Shown here piece after piece: positions 36,300 through 45,133 of a stretch of 64,000 nt of DNA. The notes under the pieces are model-generated. The model was not told the DNA's origin. It searched no databases and worked only from the letters and a program-made list of their open reading frames with translations. Positions within the stretch are counted from its first letter, which is position 1, and each line of letters begins with the position of its first letter. The DNA lies in NCBI RefSeq assembly GCF_000523275.1, contig NZ_ATHQ01000001.1:257001-321000 (forward strand). Direction: 5' to 3'. This stretch comes from Lebetimonas sp. JH292 (GTDB taxonomy: Bacteria; Campylobacterota; Campylobacteria; Campylobacterales; Nautiliaceae). The translations under genes and the position numbers were made by a program.

Positions 36300-37257
36300 T
36301 AAAAAACACCTTGTTTTTATTATAAATCTTACAATTTTGAATTTTTAAAGGAGAATCTGTATCAAAATCACCTTCATACACTTTATAATTTAAATTTTCA
36401 TCTATTTCGATTAAATAATCTTCATGCTCAACCGTATATATTTTATTCCTACATACGCTTGGAAGTGAAAAAGAAGCGTAAGGCAGTTTAATCTCTTTTA
36501 TTTTTTTAAGATTTAAATCCAATTTTACTATTCTGCCGTCTATTGTAAAAACATATAGATAATTTCCCAAATTTATTACATATTTTATATCGTCGTTGTA
36601 ATGAATTAAAAAATTTGGATTAAATAAAGTTAAATTATGAGGGGTAGCCATAAATAGTTTGTCATTTACTATTTTAAGATAAATTACATTATCGTTAATA
36701 TTTTTTTGTGAAACAATCAAGTTTCTAATAAAACGTTTTTTAGTCAAATCCACAACAGCCACATTTCCGCTGAGAAGCGGGAACAAAACCAAATCATTAT
36801 AAAAAATCGGACTTGCATGTATGTATCTAGCTTCAATCATTCCATCATCAGAATTTTTAAATACAAGAGCCTTTTTATACAAATCATAAATACCATATTC
36901 GTTATCTTCAAACACTACCGCTATTAGAGCGCCTTTTTTAGTGGCTGAATATATAAGCTGAGGCATTTTAATTACTCTTTTTTGAGAAATTATTAACAGT
37001 TTATCCCCGTTTACGGCCAAATCGTCGTTTATTTTTACAAAACGTCCCAAACTTTTATTATTTTCATCAAAATATTCTTTTTTTTCTTTAAAAAAACCTT
37101 TTGTTTTTACAAACGTTAAATGTTTATATGTGTATTCGGCTAATTTTTTATCCTGGGTATTTATATTTAAATTTTTATTATATACTTTTTCGGGTTCAAA
37201 ATGTTTTGTTGAACAGCCTGCAAAAATTAACGCCGCTAACAGTAAATATTTTTTCAT
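36292..37257 (-). CDS. lipoprotein, BamB-like beta-propeller candidate
   Basis: 321 residues with a lipoprotein signal (KKYLLLAALIFAGC) and about seven repeated beta-rich blades with GD/GN turns (DLAVNGDKLLIIS, DKLFMATPHNLTLFN, GNYLYVFTIDGRIVKLD, RNKIYTVEHEDYLIEID). The fold is probably an eight-bladed or similar propeller. Its upstream neighbour is YfgM-like, and yfgM-bamB are adjacent in E. coli, which suggests a BAM-complex accessory role. This is an inference from layout, not homology. Confidence 0.6.
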   Translation of the reverse strand: MKKYLLLAALIFAGCSTKHFEPEKVYNKNLNINTQDKKLAEYTYKHLTFVKTKGFFKEKKEYFDENNKSLGRFVKINDDLAVNGDKLLIISQKRVIKMPQLIYSATKKGALIAVVFEDNEYGIYDLYKKALVFKNSDDGMIEARYIHASPIFYNDLVLFPLLSGNVAVVDLTKKRFIRNLIVSQKNINDNVIYLKIVNDKLFMATPHNLTLFNPNFLIHYNDDIKYVINLGNYLYVFTIDGRIVKLDLNLKKIKEIKLPYASFSLPSVCRNKIYTVEHEDYLIEIDENLNYKVYEGDFDTDSPLKIQNCKIYNKNKVFFIE

Positions 37258-37805
37258 TTTATTATCCCGTAATGTAAAAGATATTTTGCAATATCAGCAA
37301 ATTTTGAATTTGGTTTGATATCATTGCTTATTTCAAGCGCTCTTTTTCTGTTTCCCTTTGCTATATATGCCCTGATTAAAGCAACCCTTACGGCATCTTT
37401 TAAAACTTTATAATCCGGATTTAGCAAATAATTCTCCAAAGTTTTAATATCCCCTTTTTGCATGGCCATTTTATATGCAGCAAATTCTTTAAGTTCCGGA
37501 GTTGAAATTTTATTAAGATTTTTACTTTCCCTTAAAAGATAAAGTTCATAGAGTTTTTTATTTTCCTTCAATGTTTCAAGTGCTTTTTTATTATTAGGAT
37601 TAACAATAAGTTCATCAAAAGCATTGTTTGTTTTAATAAGCTCCTGGGTCTTGATATAACTGTAAGAAGCCTGCCAGATTACATAAACAATTAAAATTAC
37701 CGCAGCAATAATTAAATGTTTTTTATATTTGTTTATAAATTTTTCAAGTTTAAAAACCTGAACCAATAACTGCTCGTCCTGTTTTAACTGCTCTTTTATT
37801 TCCAT
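37254..37805 (-). CDS. YfgM-like membrane-anchored tetratricopeptide protein
   Basis: 183 residues: short cytosolic N-terminus, one membrane helix (HLIIAAVILIVYVIWQASYSYI, about 30-51), then a periplasmic helical domain with TPR-like pairs (ELKEFAAYKMAMQKGDIKTLENYL, ALIRAYIAKGNRKRALEI). This matches YfgM, a partner of SecYEG/PpiD in E. coli. Overlaps the downstream lipoprotein by ATGA. Confidence 0.62.
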   Translation of the reverse strand: MEIKEQLKQDEQLLVQVFKLEKFINKYKKHLIIAAVILIVYVIWQASYSYIKTQELIKTNNAFDELIVNPNNKKALETLKENKKLYELYLLRESKNLNKISTPELKEFAAYKMAMQKGDIKTLENYLLNPDYKVLKDAVRVALIRAYIAKGNRKRALEISNDIKPNSKFADIAKYLLHYGIIK

Positions 37806-38716
37806 TATTTACCTTTTTTATGAAATTTTAACAAATATTCGTCTATTTGCTTTAAAATATTTTGGTTTAATTCCAAATTCATTTGAATAACTTTCAGATT
37901 AAGACCGAATTGTTTCAATTTTACATAATCTTTTTTTGTAGTAACTATTTTTTTATCTTTAAACTCGTTTATATCTTTTTTCTTAAAACAGTAATGGTCG
38001 GGAAAAAATTTGTATTCTTTTACATCAGCATATTTTAAAAGTCTTTTTGGATTTGATATAGCTGAAATTAGAACATCTCCGTTCACTTTTTCAACATTTC
38101 TTTTAAAATCGATATTTTCTTTTAAAATAATATCCGCAAATTTAAGTGCAACTCTTGGATATCTGTATCCTCCTGCCGGCAGAACAAAAGGATTTTTTAA
38201 TTTTTTATCTATTACAATATTTAATTTTTCAAAAGGTTTGTCAAATCCGTCATCCAGAATTACAACTTCGGCCCCTATTTTTTTGGCTTTTTCAATCGCC
38301 TTTTTCCTCTCTTCACTCACTATAACGGCGGCTTTTGTGGAAGTGGCTATTTCCATTGCCTCATCTCCGCTAATTTCAACAGGAACAAGTATTTCATTAA
38401 AATCTTTAACTATAACCAATCCGCTTGAGAGTCTTTTATATCCCCTTAAAATCACAGCGACTTTTTTTTCTTTCAAATAATTTGCTATTGCTATCGTTAT
38501 CGGGGTTTTTCCGCTGCCTCCCACAATTATATTACCCACCGAAATAACAGGTATACCCATATCTGTATATTTTCTGGGAAATTTAAAATGCGCTATTATC
38601 ATACAAAAAAATGAAATTGGTAAAAGAGAAACGATTACCGGCCAATGATACCATTTTGGTTCATAATACATTTCTTCAAAAAAAGTAAAAATCCTCATAT
38701 TTTTAATAAAATCCAT
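37805..38716 (-). CDS. lpxK: tetraacyldisaccharide 4'-kinase
   Basis: Inner-membrane lipid A kinase. 303 residues: one N-terminal helix (WPVIVSLLPISFFCMIIAHF), Walker A VGGSGKTPITIAIAN, ILRGYKRLSSG and the Walker B-like VVILDDGFD. Next to the YfgM-like gene with one-base overlap. Shows that lipid A is made with a 4' phosphate, at least initially. Confidence 0.95.
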   Translation of the reverse strand: MDFIKNMRIFTFFEEMYYEPKWYHWPVIVSLLPISFFCMIIAHFKFPRKYTDMGIPVISVGNIIVGGSGKTPITIAIANYLKEKKVAVILRGYKRLSSGLVIVKDFNEILVPVEISGDEAMEIATSTKAAVIVSEERKKAIEKAKKIGAEVVILDDGFDKPFEKLNIVIDKKLKNPFVLPAGGYRYPRVALKFADIILKENIDFKRNVEKVNGDVLISAISNPKRLLKYADVKEYKFFPDHYCFKKKDINEFKDKKIVTTKKDYVKLKQFGLNLKVIQMNLELNQNILKQIDEYLLKFHKKGK

Positions 38717-39168
38717 ATTTCTTTATTTTCTTTTAATTTAAAAGTATTTGGAAAAATAGATAAATAATATTTGGTTAAATTAATATTTTGCATATCAGGA
38801 TATAAGGCTAAATATCTTACACTAACATAATCTTTAATTTTTTTACCTAATTCAATAGCATAATAAATTAATATTTCAGATATTTTTTTATTACTTAATT
38901 TCTTTATTTTTTTACCTCTATAAGATTTTGCCACAAAAATATAATCAATACTTATAACAGGTGAATTAGCTACCCTATCAAATGTTAAACCTATTAAACC
39001 TACTTTTTTATTTTCAATTTCTAACACATAAATTGTACTTTTATTTTTATTAGTATCATTAATTAGTTTTTTTAAAAACTCATATTCCCTATTATTAAAA
39101 ATTTCATCTTTAAAAAAACTTATAAAAGATTTATTTATTTTTTGATATTTAATAAATTTAATTACCAT
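38695..39168 (-). CDS. GNAT-family acetyltransferase, possible toxin
   Basis: 157 residues, basic. Has a GNAT shape: IENKKVGLIGLTFDRV, VISIDYIFVAKSYRGKKIKKLS (acetyl-CoA loop, with R-G-K-K in place of the usual R/Q-x-x-G-x-G/A), ILIYYAIELGKKI. It overlaps the small gene upstream by 11 bases and is about the size of TacT/AtaT-type toxins. A toxin role is only suggested by the arrangement. AT content is higher than in the neighbouring lpxK and nadE. Confidence 0.6.
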   Translation of the reverse strand: MVIKFIKYQKINKSFISFFKDEIFNNREYEFLKKLINDTNKNKSTIYVLEIENKKVGLIGLTFDRVANSPVISIDYIFVAKSYRGKKIKKLSNKKISEILIYYAIELGKKIKDYVSVRYLALYPDMQNINLTKYYLSIFPNTFKLKENKEIWILLKI

Positions 39169-39319
39169 TTATTGTTTTTATATTAAATTTTTTTAGAATT
39201 TTATTTTCAAAAGCTGGAGTTTTTTCCCAATATTTTTCTAATAATTCTTCATTTTTTTTAGATAATTTTTTAGGAAGAGAAACCCTTTTTATTTTGCCAT
39301 TTTCCAATTTATATGCCAT
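39158..39319 (-). CDS. 53-residue basic protein coupled to the GNAT gene
   Basis: ATG 39319 with AAGG six to seven bases upstream; reads MAYKLENGKIKRVSLPKKLS, then a helical acidic/basic part (NEELLEKYWEKTPAFENKIL). The VSLP segment resembles the beta strand that opens some ribbon-helix-helix antitoxins, but the rest does not fit clearly. Overlaps the GNAT gene by 11 bases in another frame. The pair is absent from neighbouring gene orders I can recall. Confidence 0.6.
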   Translation of the reverse strand: MAYKLENGKIKRVSLPKKLSKKNEELLEKYWEKTPAFENKILKKFNIKTINGN

Positions 39320-39351
39320 TTTTAACCTTTTTTACAAATTATAACATAAAT

Positions 39352-40149
39352 TTATAATCTGACATCTCTTTCATATAAAAAATCATGGCCCACAGTTCTT
39401 GATTTAAGTTTTGCAATAATAGGCATTTTTCTTTTAAACTGGTTTTTATAAATTTTATTTATTACAAATTCCACCAAATCTTTGTCAAATTTTTCCAAAA
39501 GCTCTTCTTTCGTAGCCCTGTTATCCACAAACTCCATTAAAACGGGGTCAATTTCAGCATATGAATACCCAAGTTCTTTTTCGTCGCTCTGGCCTTTCCA
39601 CAAATCCGCACTCGGAGGTTTATTTATAATAGCTTCAGGTACGCCTAAATATTTTGCAAACTCAAAAATTTCCGTTTTATACAAATCCCCTATCGGGTTA
39701 AGTGCACTAGCCAAATCTCCGTACAATGTTCCATAACCCAGCATTATTTCGCTTTTGTTGCTTGTACCGATTACTAATGCTTTAAGTTCGGCACTTTTGT
39801 CATATAAAACAGCCATTCTCATTCTTGCAGAAAAATTTCCAAGTCTTATTTTATCATTTATAGGATAAGCATCAAGAAGTGGAGCAATAGATATTATTTC
39901 ATATTCTATATCAAATTTTTTACATAATGTTTTTGCATCTTCTATACTTGAAGGGGAAGAAAACTGGCTTGGAAGCATAAAAGCTTTGAAATTATTACCT
40001 AACGCTTTTTTTGCAAGCACCGCCGCCACTGCCGAATCAATCCCGCCGCTAATGCCGCAGATTCCTTTTTTCAGTCCTGTTTTCGTTATTTCTTCATAAA
40101 TAAATTTAACTAAGAATTTTTCAATCAATTTCCATTTACTGTTTTCCAT
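39352..40149 (-). CDS. nadE: NH3-dependent NAD+ synthetase
   Basis: Last step of NAD synthesis. 265 residues: GISGGIDSAVAAVLAKK (ATP-pyrophosphatase loop), KSEIMLGYGTLYGDLASALNPIGDLYKTEIF, PPSADLWKGQSDEKELG. The open frame runs to 40215, but its extra residues (MKNLPGRLQSGGVVSSENGE) come from the heptad array and its GC-rich hairpin; I use ATG 40149, within the repeat edge. Confidence 0.93.
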   Translation of the reverse strand: MENSKWKLIEKFLVKFIYEEITKTGLKKGICGISGGIDSAVAAVLAKKALGNNFKAFMLPSQFSSPSSIEDAKTLCKKFDIEYEIISIAPLLDAYPINDKIRLGNFSARMRMAVLYDKSAELKALVIGTSNKSEIMLGYGTLYGDLASALNPIGDLYKTEIFEFAKYLGVPEAIINKPPSADLWKGQSDEKELGYSYAEIDPVLMEFVDNRATKEELLEKFDKDLVEFVINKIYKNQFKRKMPIIAKLKSRTVGHDFLYERDVRL

Positions 40150-40235
40150 TTTACATTCTCCATTCTCACTACTCACCACCCCGCCGCTTTGCAAGCGGCC
40201 GGGCAGATTTTTCACTATTCACCATTTTCACCATT
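40139..40235. repeat. heptad repeat array with embedded GC-rich hairpin
   Basis: Spacer between rpoD and nadE. On the minus strand: TGAATAG, TGAAAAAT, then a hairpin GCCGCTT-GCA-AAGCGGC (40199-40183, perfect 7-base stem, flanked by C and G runs), then TGAGTAG, TGAGAATGG and further degenerate units. The hairpin is not followed by a T run on the minus strand. On plus it is followed by AGATTTTT. Confidence 0.78.
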
Positions 40236-40238
40236 TAT

Positions 40239-42053
40239 TTAGCTTTCAATATAATTTTTAAGAAGTTTACCAATATTTGGATGGCGCAGTTTTTTAATAG
40301 CGCTGCTTTCAATCTGCCTTACCCTTTCACGGGTTACATTAAGCGCTTTTCCAATTTCTTCAAGCGTTCTTTCACTTTTATCGGGCATAAGACCGAACCT
40401 CATTTTTATAACTTCCCTTTCCCTGTCATTAAGCTGAGAAAGAATTTCATCAATATGTTTCCTCAAATCTTCATGAACCACTTCTTCATAAGGGTTAATA
40501 AAGGTTTTGTCTTCTATAAAATCTCCGAACTTTCCGTCTTCTTCTTCTCCCACAGGAGCTTCAAGGGAAATCGGTTCTTTTGAAATTTTTAGAATCTGTT
40601 TTACCTTTTCTATCGGCATTTTCATATCTTTAGAAATAATTTCAAGGGTAGGCTCTTTTCCGTTTTCCTGGACATGTTTTCTGATTATTTTATTAATTTG
40701 ATTGATGTTTTCTATCATATGGATAGGAATTCTCACAGTTCTGGCCTGATCGGCAATGGCACGTGAAATTGCCTGCCTTATCCACCAGGTTGCATATGTC
40801 GAAAATTTATACCCTTTTTCAAATTCAAATTTATCAATGGCTTTCATAAGCCCTATATTTCCTTCCTGGATTAAATCAAGAAAAGGAAGCCCTCTGTTGG
40901 TATATTTTTTAGCAATACTGACAACTAATCTTAAATTAGCCCTGGCCATTTTTTCTTTTGCTTCTATGGCAATTTTTTTACCTCTTTTTAACTGTTCAAG
41001 TATTACTTCAAGTTTTTCAGGTTCCATTCCGAACGTATTGTCGCTTGCCTTTTTCGCTTCTACTAATTTTTTTATATCCATATAAATATTAACCATTGTG
41101 TGTTCCGGAACCATAGCCGCAATATCCTCTTTGCTAAGAGAAGTGATTTTACTTAATATTTCCCTATGGAGTTTTCTCAGCTGCTCGTTAAAAAGAGGAA
41201 GTCTGTATTCTTTTTTCTTAAGTTCTTTTTCAAAATCTTTATCGCCTTTTAAGGCAGTTTCAACAGTTTTTACTATTTCATTAATAAGTTTGGAAGTATA
41301 TCCAAGTTCGTTTAATGCGAGTTTTACTTTTTTCTTTTTAAACGTAAGCGTCAAAATTTTATGAAGCCTTTCAAGCTCATCCATATTGGTGGCGTTTATT
41401 ACCTGGTCGTATTCGTCTAAAACTTTTTCCCACTCTTTTTTTGCTTTTTCCAGATTTTTAAAAAGTTCGTTTATTCTTTTTTCCCTGATGGATATTTTTT
41501 TATTTCTTTTTCCCTCTTTTGTATCTTCATCTTCAACCTCTTCTTCGTCAACAAAATTTTTAAAAAGTTCTTTTACCCTTCTTTCCCTGTTAAGTAAAGG
41601 CTCTTTATATTTTAACACCAAATCAATCAAAAAAGGGATTGAACATATCGCATCAAGAATTATCTCTTCCCCGAGCTGGATTCTTCTGAAAATTTCCACT
41701 TCTTCATCTTTGTCAAGAAGCGGAATATGACCCATTTCTCTCAGATACATCCTGACGGGAGAATCGGAACGGCTCCATTCGAGAAGCTCTTTATCTTTTA
41801 AGATATCCTCCGCCAGCTCTTCTTTTTTTCTTTCTCTCTCTTCTTCATTTTTTACAACATCTTCAAGATTTTTAAGTTTGGCAACTTCTGCAGCGGTCAT
41901 TAATTTAATATTGTTTTCTTTCGTTTTTGTCAGAATTTCTTTAGTTTGAGATTTTGTAGGAGTTTTTGGTAAAATACTGACTATCTTTTCATAAGTAATA
42001 ATGCCTTTTTTGTTTTCTTTAAATAACTTTTCAAGCTCTTTAGGTAATGCCAT
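40239..42053 (-). CDS. rpoD: primary sigma factor sigma-70
   Basis: 604 residues. Region 1.2 ([23 protein letters not shown]), region 2 with -10 recognition ([41 protein letters not shown]), region 3 and region 4 with [21 protein letters not shown]. Start at ATG 42053 preceded by GGAGAAAATTA; a longer frame to 42119 would add unrelated residues and cross the promoter zone. Confidence 0.97.
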   Translation of the reverse strand: MALPKELEKLFKENKKGIITYEKIVSILPKTPTKSQTKEILTKTKENNIKLMTAAEVAKLKNLEDVVKNEEERERKKEELAEDILKDKELLEWSRSDSPVRMYLREMGHIPLLDKDEEVEIFRRIQLGEEIILDAICSIPFLIDLVLKYKEPLLNRERRVKELFKNFVDEEEVEDEDTKEGKRNKKISIREKRINELFKNLEKAKKEWEKVLDEYDQVINATNMDELERLHKILTLTFKKKKVKLALNELGYTSKLINEIVKTVETALKGDKDFEKELKKKEYRLPLFNEQLRKLHREILSKITSLSKEDIAAMVPEHTMVNIYMDIKKLVEAKKASDNTFGMEPEKLEVILEQLKRGKKIAIEAKEKMARANLRLVVSIAKKYTNRGLPFLDLIQEGNIGLMKAIDKFEFEKGYKFSTYATWWIRQAISRAIADQARTVRIPIHMIENINQINKIIRKHVQENGKEPTLEIISKDMKMPIEKVKQILKISKEPISLEAPVGEEEDGKFGDFIEDKTFINPYEEVVHEDLRKHIDEILSQLNDREREVIKMRFGLMPDKSERTLEEIGKALNVTRERVRQIESSAIKKLRHPNIGKLLKNYIES

Positions 42054-42085
42054 TAATTTTCTCCTTGAATAATAATCTGTAATTA

Positions 42086-42091
42086 TATAAT
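42086..42091. promoter_or_regulatory. TATAAT in the rpoD-flgF spacer
   Basis: TATATAAT reads as a -10 element in both directions (ATTATATAAT is palindromic). It lies 33 bases before the rpoD ATG and is most likely its promoter. Confidence 0.45.
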
Positions 42092-42096
42092 ATTTG

Positions 42097-42116
42097 AACG
42101 GAACGCTATTTGCTTT
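42097..42116 (+). promoter_or_regulatory. sigma-54 promoter of the 42142 rod gene
   Basis: GGAAC-GCTAT-TTGC, that is GG (42100-42101), ten bases, GC (42112-42113), the -24/-12 spacing required by RpoN. It also matches the Campylobacter form GGAA-N6-TTGC. It is 29 bases before the start codon. Confidence 0.8.
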
Positions 42117-42141
42117 CATTATACAAAAAAAAGGTTAATCA

Positions 42142-42927
42142 ATGATTAACGGTTATTACGGCACAACCGGCGGTATGGTTACACAATTTAATCGTCTTAA
42201 TGTAATATCAAACAATCTGGCAAATGTAAATACTGCTGGTTTTAAACAAGACGATATTATAATCGGCGATTATGAAAGAATATTTAATGAAAAAAGGGAC
42301 AATCTTCCCCTTGAAAATAATACAAAAGAAGCGGCAAAATTTTTAAACAGGGCGCTTAATAAAGTTCCTGTTGTTGTGGAAAAATATATCAAATTCAATA
42401 TAGGCAATCTTCAAAAGACGGGAAATCCTCTTGATTTGGCTCTCAAAGAAAAAAATGCTTTTTTTTCAGTAAATACGCCTGATAGGGAAAAACTGACCCG
42501 TGCCGGAAATTTTTCTATTGATAATAACGGCTATTTAGTTACAAAAGACGGATTTAAAGTATTAAACAATAAAAATAAGCCTATACAGCTTAATACATCA
42601 TATCCGATTAAAATAGGCCAAAACGGCAATATTTACCAAAACAAACAGTTAATCGCAACATTAAAAATAGTAAAAATTGATAATTTAAACACACTCAAAA
42701 AAATAGGAAACAATTTATTCGATTTTATCCCTGATACTGCAATAATAGATTCCAAAAACAGTGTTTTACAGGGATTTTTGGAAAAATCAAATGTAAATCC
42801 GGTTAAAGAAATGACAGATTTAATTGATACAAATAGAATGGTTGAAAGCTATCAAAAAGTAATGACAACATTTATGGACGACCTTAACCGTGATGCTATT
42901 GAAAAACTTGCAAATGTCAGAGCATAA
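42142..42927 (+). CDS. flgF: flagellar rod protein (FlgF/FlgG2-like)
   Basis: 261 residues. N-terminal rod signature NRLNVISNNLANVNTAGFKQDD, the middle LDLALKEKNAFFSVNTPD... LTRAGNFSIDNNGYLVT, and the C-terminal coiled coil SNVNPVKEMTDLIDTNRMVESYQK. Forms part of the flagellar rod. Paired with flgG as in C. jejuni (flgG2-flgG). It is less conserved than the next gene. Confidence 0.88.
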   Translation: MINGYYGTTGGMVTQFNRLNVISNNLANVNTAGFKQDDIIIGDYERIFNEKRDNLPLENNTKEAAKFLNRALNKVPVVVEKYIKFNIGNLQKTGNPLDLALKEKNAFFSVNTPDREKLTRAGNFSIDNNGYLVTKDGFKVLNNKNKPIQLNTSYPIKIGQNGNIYQNKQLIATLKIVKIDNLNTLKKIGNNLFDFIPDTAIIDSKNSVLQGFLEKSNVNPVKEMTDLIDTNRMVESYQKVMTTFMDDLNRDAIEKLANVRA

Positions 42928-42974
42928 GAATAGTGAGTTGTGAATAGTGAGTAGTGAGTTGTGAGTAGTGAAAA
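42928..42974. repeat. heptad repeat array between the two rod genes
   Basis: Plus strand, immediately after the stop codon: GAATAG, TGAGTTG, TGAATAG, TGAGTAG, TGAGTTG, TGAGTAG, TGAAAATGG. This is the clearest example of the TGARTWG unit. It abuts the sigma-54 promoter of flgG. Confidence 0.9.
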
Positions 42975-42992
42975 TGGAATGATTTTTGCTTT
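42973..42992 (+). promoter_or_regulatory. sigma-54 promoter of flgG
   Basis: GG (42976-42977), ten bases, GC (42988-42989): TGGAATGATTTTTGCTTTT, matching the RpoN -24/-12 pattern. About 28 bases before the flgG start. Confidence 0.8.
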
Positions 42993-43018
42993 TTAATAAA
43001 AAACTTTAAGGAATTAAT

Positions 43019-43807
43019 ATGCTAAGAAGTCTTTATTCGGCAGCTACTGGGATGTTGGCGCAACAAACACAAATAGATGTTGTTTCAAACAATATTTCAA
43101 ATGTTAATACAATAGGATATAAAAAACAACGGGCCGAATTTGCAGATCTGTTTTATCAGACAATGGAATACGCGGGCACCGCAACTTCAACCGACACCCA
43201 GTCACCAACCGGAATAAGTGTAGGCCTTGGGGTCAGACCTACAGCCATCAGTAAGATTTTTACACAGGGAAATTTTAAAGAAACAGGAAATAATCTGGAT
43301 TTGGCAATCCAGGGAGACGGTTTTTTCCAAATTCAACTGCCTGACGGAAGAATTGCATATACAAGAGACGGAGCTTTTAAACTCGACAAAGACGGAAATA
43401 TCGTAACAAGCGACGGATATAAATTAATTCCCGGTATTACACTGCCGGCCGACACCGTTCAGGTTTCTGTGGGGACAGACGGAACAGTAAGCATACTCGA
43501 AGCGGGACAGACGCAAATGCAGCAAATCGGACAAATACAACTTGCAAAATTTATAAATCCTGCAGGTCTTCATTCGCTGGGAAGCAATTTATATATAAAC
43601 ACCTCTGCTTCAGGAGACCCTATTGTTACAACTCCCGGGGAGGACGGCACGGGTGAGATTAGACAAGGATTTTTGGAAATGAGCAATGTCCAGCTGGTCG
43701 ATGAAATGACAGATTTAATTACAGGGCAGAGAGCTTATGACGCCGCAAGTAAAGCAATCGTCACAAGTGATGAAATGCTCCAGACTGTAAATAATCTCAA
43801 ACGTTAA
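43019..43807 (+). CDS. flgG: flagellar distal rod protein FlgG
   Basis: 262 residues. MLRSLYSAATGMLAQQTQID, VVSNNISNVNTIGYKKQRAEF, LDLAIQGDGFFQIQLPDGR and C-terminal LEMSNVQLVDEMTDLITGQRAYD are standard FlgG. Has AAGGAATTAAT as ribosome binding site and its own sigma-54 promoter. Ends four bases from the polymerase gene, tail to tail. Confidence 0.96.
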   Translation: MLRSLYSAATGMLAQQTQIDVVSNNISNVNTIGYKKQRAEFADLFYQTMEYAGTATSTDTQSPTGISVGLGVRPTAISKIFTQGNFKETGNNLDLAIQGDGFFQIQLPDGRIAYTRDGAFKLDKDGNIVTSDGYKLIPGITLPADTVQVSVGTDGTVSILEAGQTQMQQIGQIQLAKFINPAGLHSLGSNLYINTSASGDPIVTTPGEDGTGEIRQGFLEMSNVQLVDEMTDLITGQRAYDAASKAIVTSDEMLQTVNNLKR

Positions 43808-43811
43808 TTTT

Positions 43812-45050
43812 TTAAATAATTTTTTCTCCCGCCGTCACAACGGCTGAGAGCCCGAATTTACTTCTTAATTTATAAACCGCCCTGTTTAATTTTTCCATTT
43901 TTTTATCTTCTTCATAATCAAACAAATTGCTTGTTTTTTTAAATTTTCCGACACTTAGGACAATAGAAACAATATAATCTTCTTTATTATCGGCCGTATA
44001 AAAAAGAGTAGTCATAATTTCCTTTAGCAAAAGTTCATTAAAAATCCTTTCAATATTCATATGGGCTTTTTGGGGCTTTGAATATTTATATTTTATTTTT
44101 AAATAATAAAAAGTAGGATTTAATTTGCTTTTTGTTATTAAAAACGAAAGATACCTGCATAAAATTTCTACCCGTCTTACAATTTCATTTCTGTCATAAA
44201 CAGGATCAAACCTTCTTGAAATCCCGATACTTTTTCTTTTTTCTCTTTCTTTTACTTCCTCATTATCCGTTCCACATACTCTGTTATATAAAACAACCCC
44301 GTTTTTTCCCCACGAATAAAAATATTCTTTATTATTTTTTACATCACCTAAAGTTATAATTCCTTTTTCTTTCAGTCTTTTTTCTATTTTTTTGCCGATT
44401 CCCGGAAATTTTTCTATTGGAATATTTTTAATAAATTCATCAATGCTTTTTACTGTTTTTATACCATAGGGTTTTGCATAATTTGTAGCGAGCTTTGCAA
44501 TCCATTTGCTTTTAGCAGCACCTATGGAAATCGGAAGTTTAAATTTTTCATAAACTTCTTTTTGAAGACTTTTTAAAAATTTTTCTAAATTATCCTCATC
44601 AACCCATCCTTCCAAATCTCCAAAAAATTCATCAATACTGTACTGCTCAACAACCGGGATTTTTCTTTTTAAAAAAAGTTTGAGTTTATATGAAAGCAGA
44701 TGATAAAGTTTATAATTCGGCAATATAACTTCTAAATCAGGATAAATATTTAAAGCTTCCATTAAGGTCATACCTGTTTTTATACCAAATTTTCTTGCTT
44801 CATAACTTGCAGTAACCACAATTCCCCTGATTTTTCCGTTTTCTAAAAAATAGCTTTTATCAGGTTTTTTTTCGCTTACTATAATTTCTGATGTAAAAGC
44901 ACCTTTATTTAAATTATAAACATTTGCTTTTTCACTGAAAATTTCTTTGTCATTTCTTTTTACTACAACGCAGGGTTTATTCAATAAAGTTGAATCAACA
45001 CTTCTGTGGGCCGATACAAAAAAAGCGTCTAAATCAAGGTGAATTTTCAT
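43812..45050 (-). CDS. Y-family DNA polymerase (DinB/UmuC-like)
   Basis: Error-prone translesion polymerase, 412 residues. Metal-binding motifs HLDLDAFFVSAHRSVD and EQYSIDEFFGDLEGW (catalytic Asp-Glu). Thumb helix-hairpin-helix FPGIGKKIEKRLKEKGIITLGDV and little-finger region LSVGKFKKTSNLFDYEEDKK. An insertion after the first motif (about 35-70) distinguishes it from ordinary Pol IV. It is divergent from an S24 repressor gene, and the spacer contains dyad operators, so it is probably induced on DNA damage. Confidence 0.88.
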   Translation of the reverse strand: MKIHLDLDAFFVSAHRSVDSTLLNKPCVVVKRNDKEIFSEKANVYNLNKGAFTSEIIVSEKKPDKSYFLENGKIRGIVVTASYEARKFGIKTGMTLMEALNIYPDLEVILPNYKLYHLLSYKLKLFLKRKIPVVEQYSIDEFFGDLEGWVDEDNLEKFLKSLQKEVYEKFKLPISIGAAKSKWIAKLATNYAKPYGIKTVKSIDEFIKNIPIEKFPGIGKKIEKRLKEKGIITLGDVKNNKEYFYSWGKNGVVLYNRVCGTDNEEVKEREKRKSIGISRRFDPVYDRNEIVRRVEILCRYLSFLITKSKLNPTFYYLKIKYKYSKPQKAHMNIERIFNELLLKEIMTTLFYTADNKEDYIVSIVLSVGKFKKTSNLFDYEEDKKMEKLNRAVYKLRSKFGLSAVVTAGEKII

Positions 45051-45072
45051 CTTTAATCCTTTAATTTATTTA

Positions 45073-45125
45073 CAAAATATTAACATTTTGATAAAATATA
45101 CTTCAATAAATTAACAAATTGTTAA
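45073..45125. promoter_or_regulatory. shared operators between polymerase and S24 repressor
   Basis: Two related dyads. TTAACAAATTGTTAA (45111-45125) is a perfect 7-1-7 palindrome overlapping the repressor gene's ribosome binding site. CAAAATATTAACATTTTG (45073-45090) has 6-base arms and overlaps the polymerase promoter. Both contain TTAACA-N2-TTG. A TATACT -10 for the repressor is at 45097-45102. Confidence 0.62.
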
Positions 45126-45133
45126 GGACTGAA

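Noticed and set aside
39352-40215. Longer nadE start at 40215
   Set aside because: The extra N-terminus is encoded by repeat and hairpin sequence and is unlike NadE.
42928-42974. Heptad array as a CRISPR array
   Set aside because: Units are 7 bases with no unique spacers and no direct repeats of 20-40 bases. No CRISPR array was found in the window.
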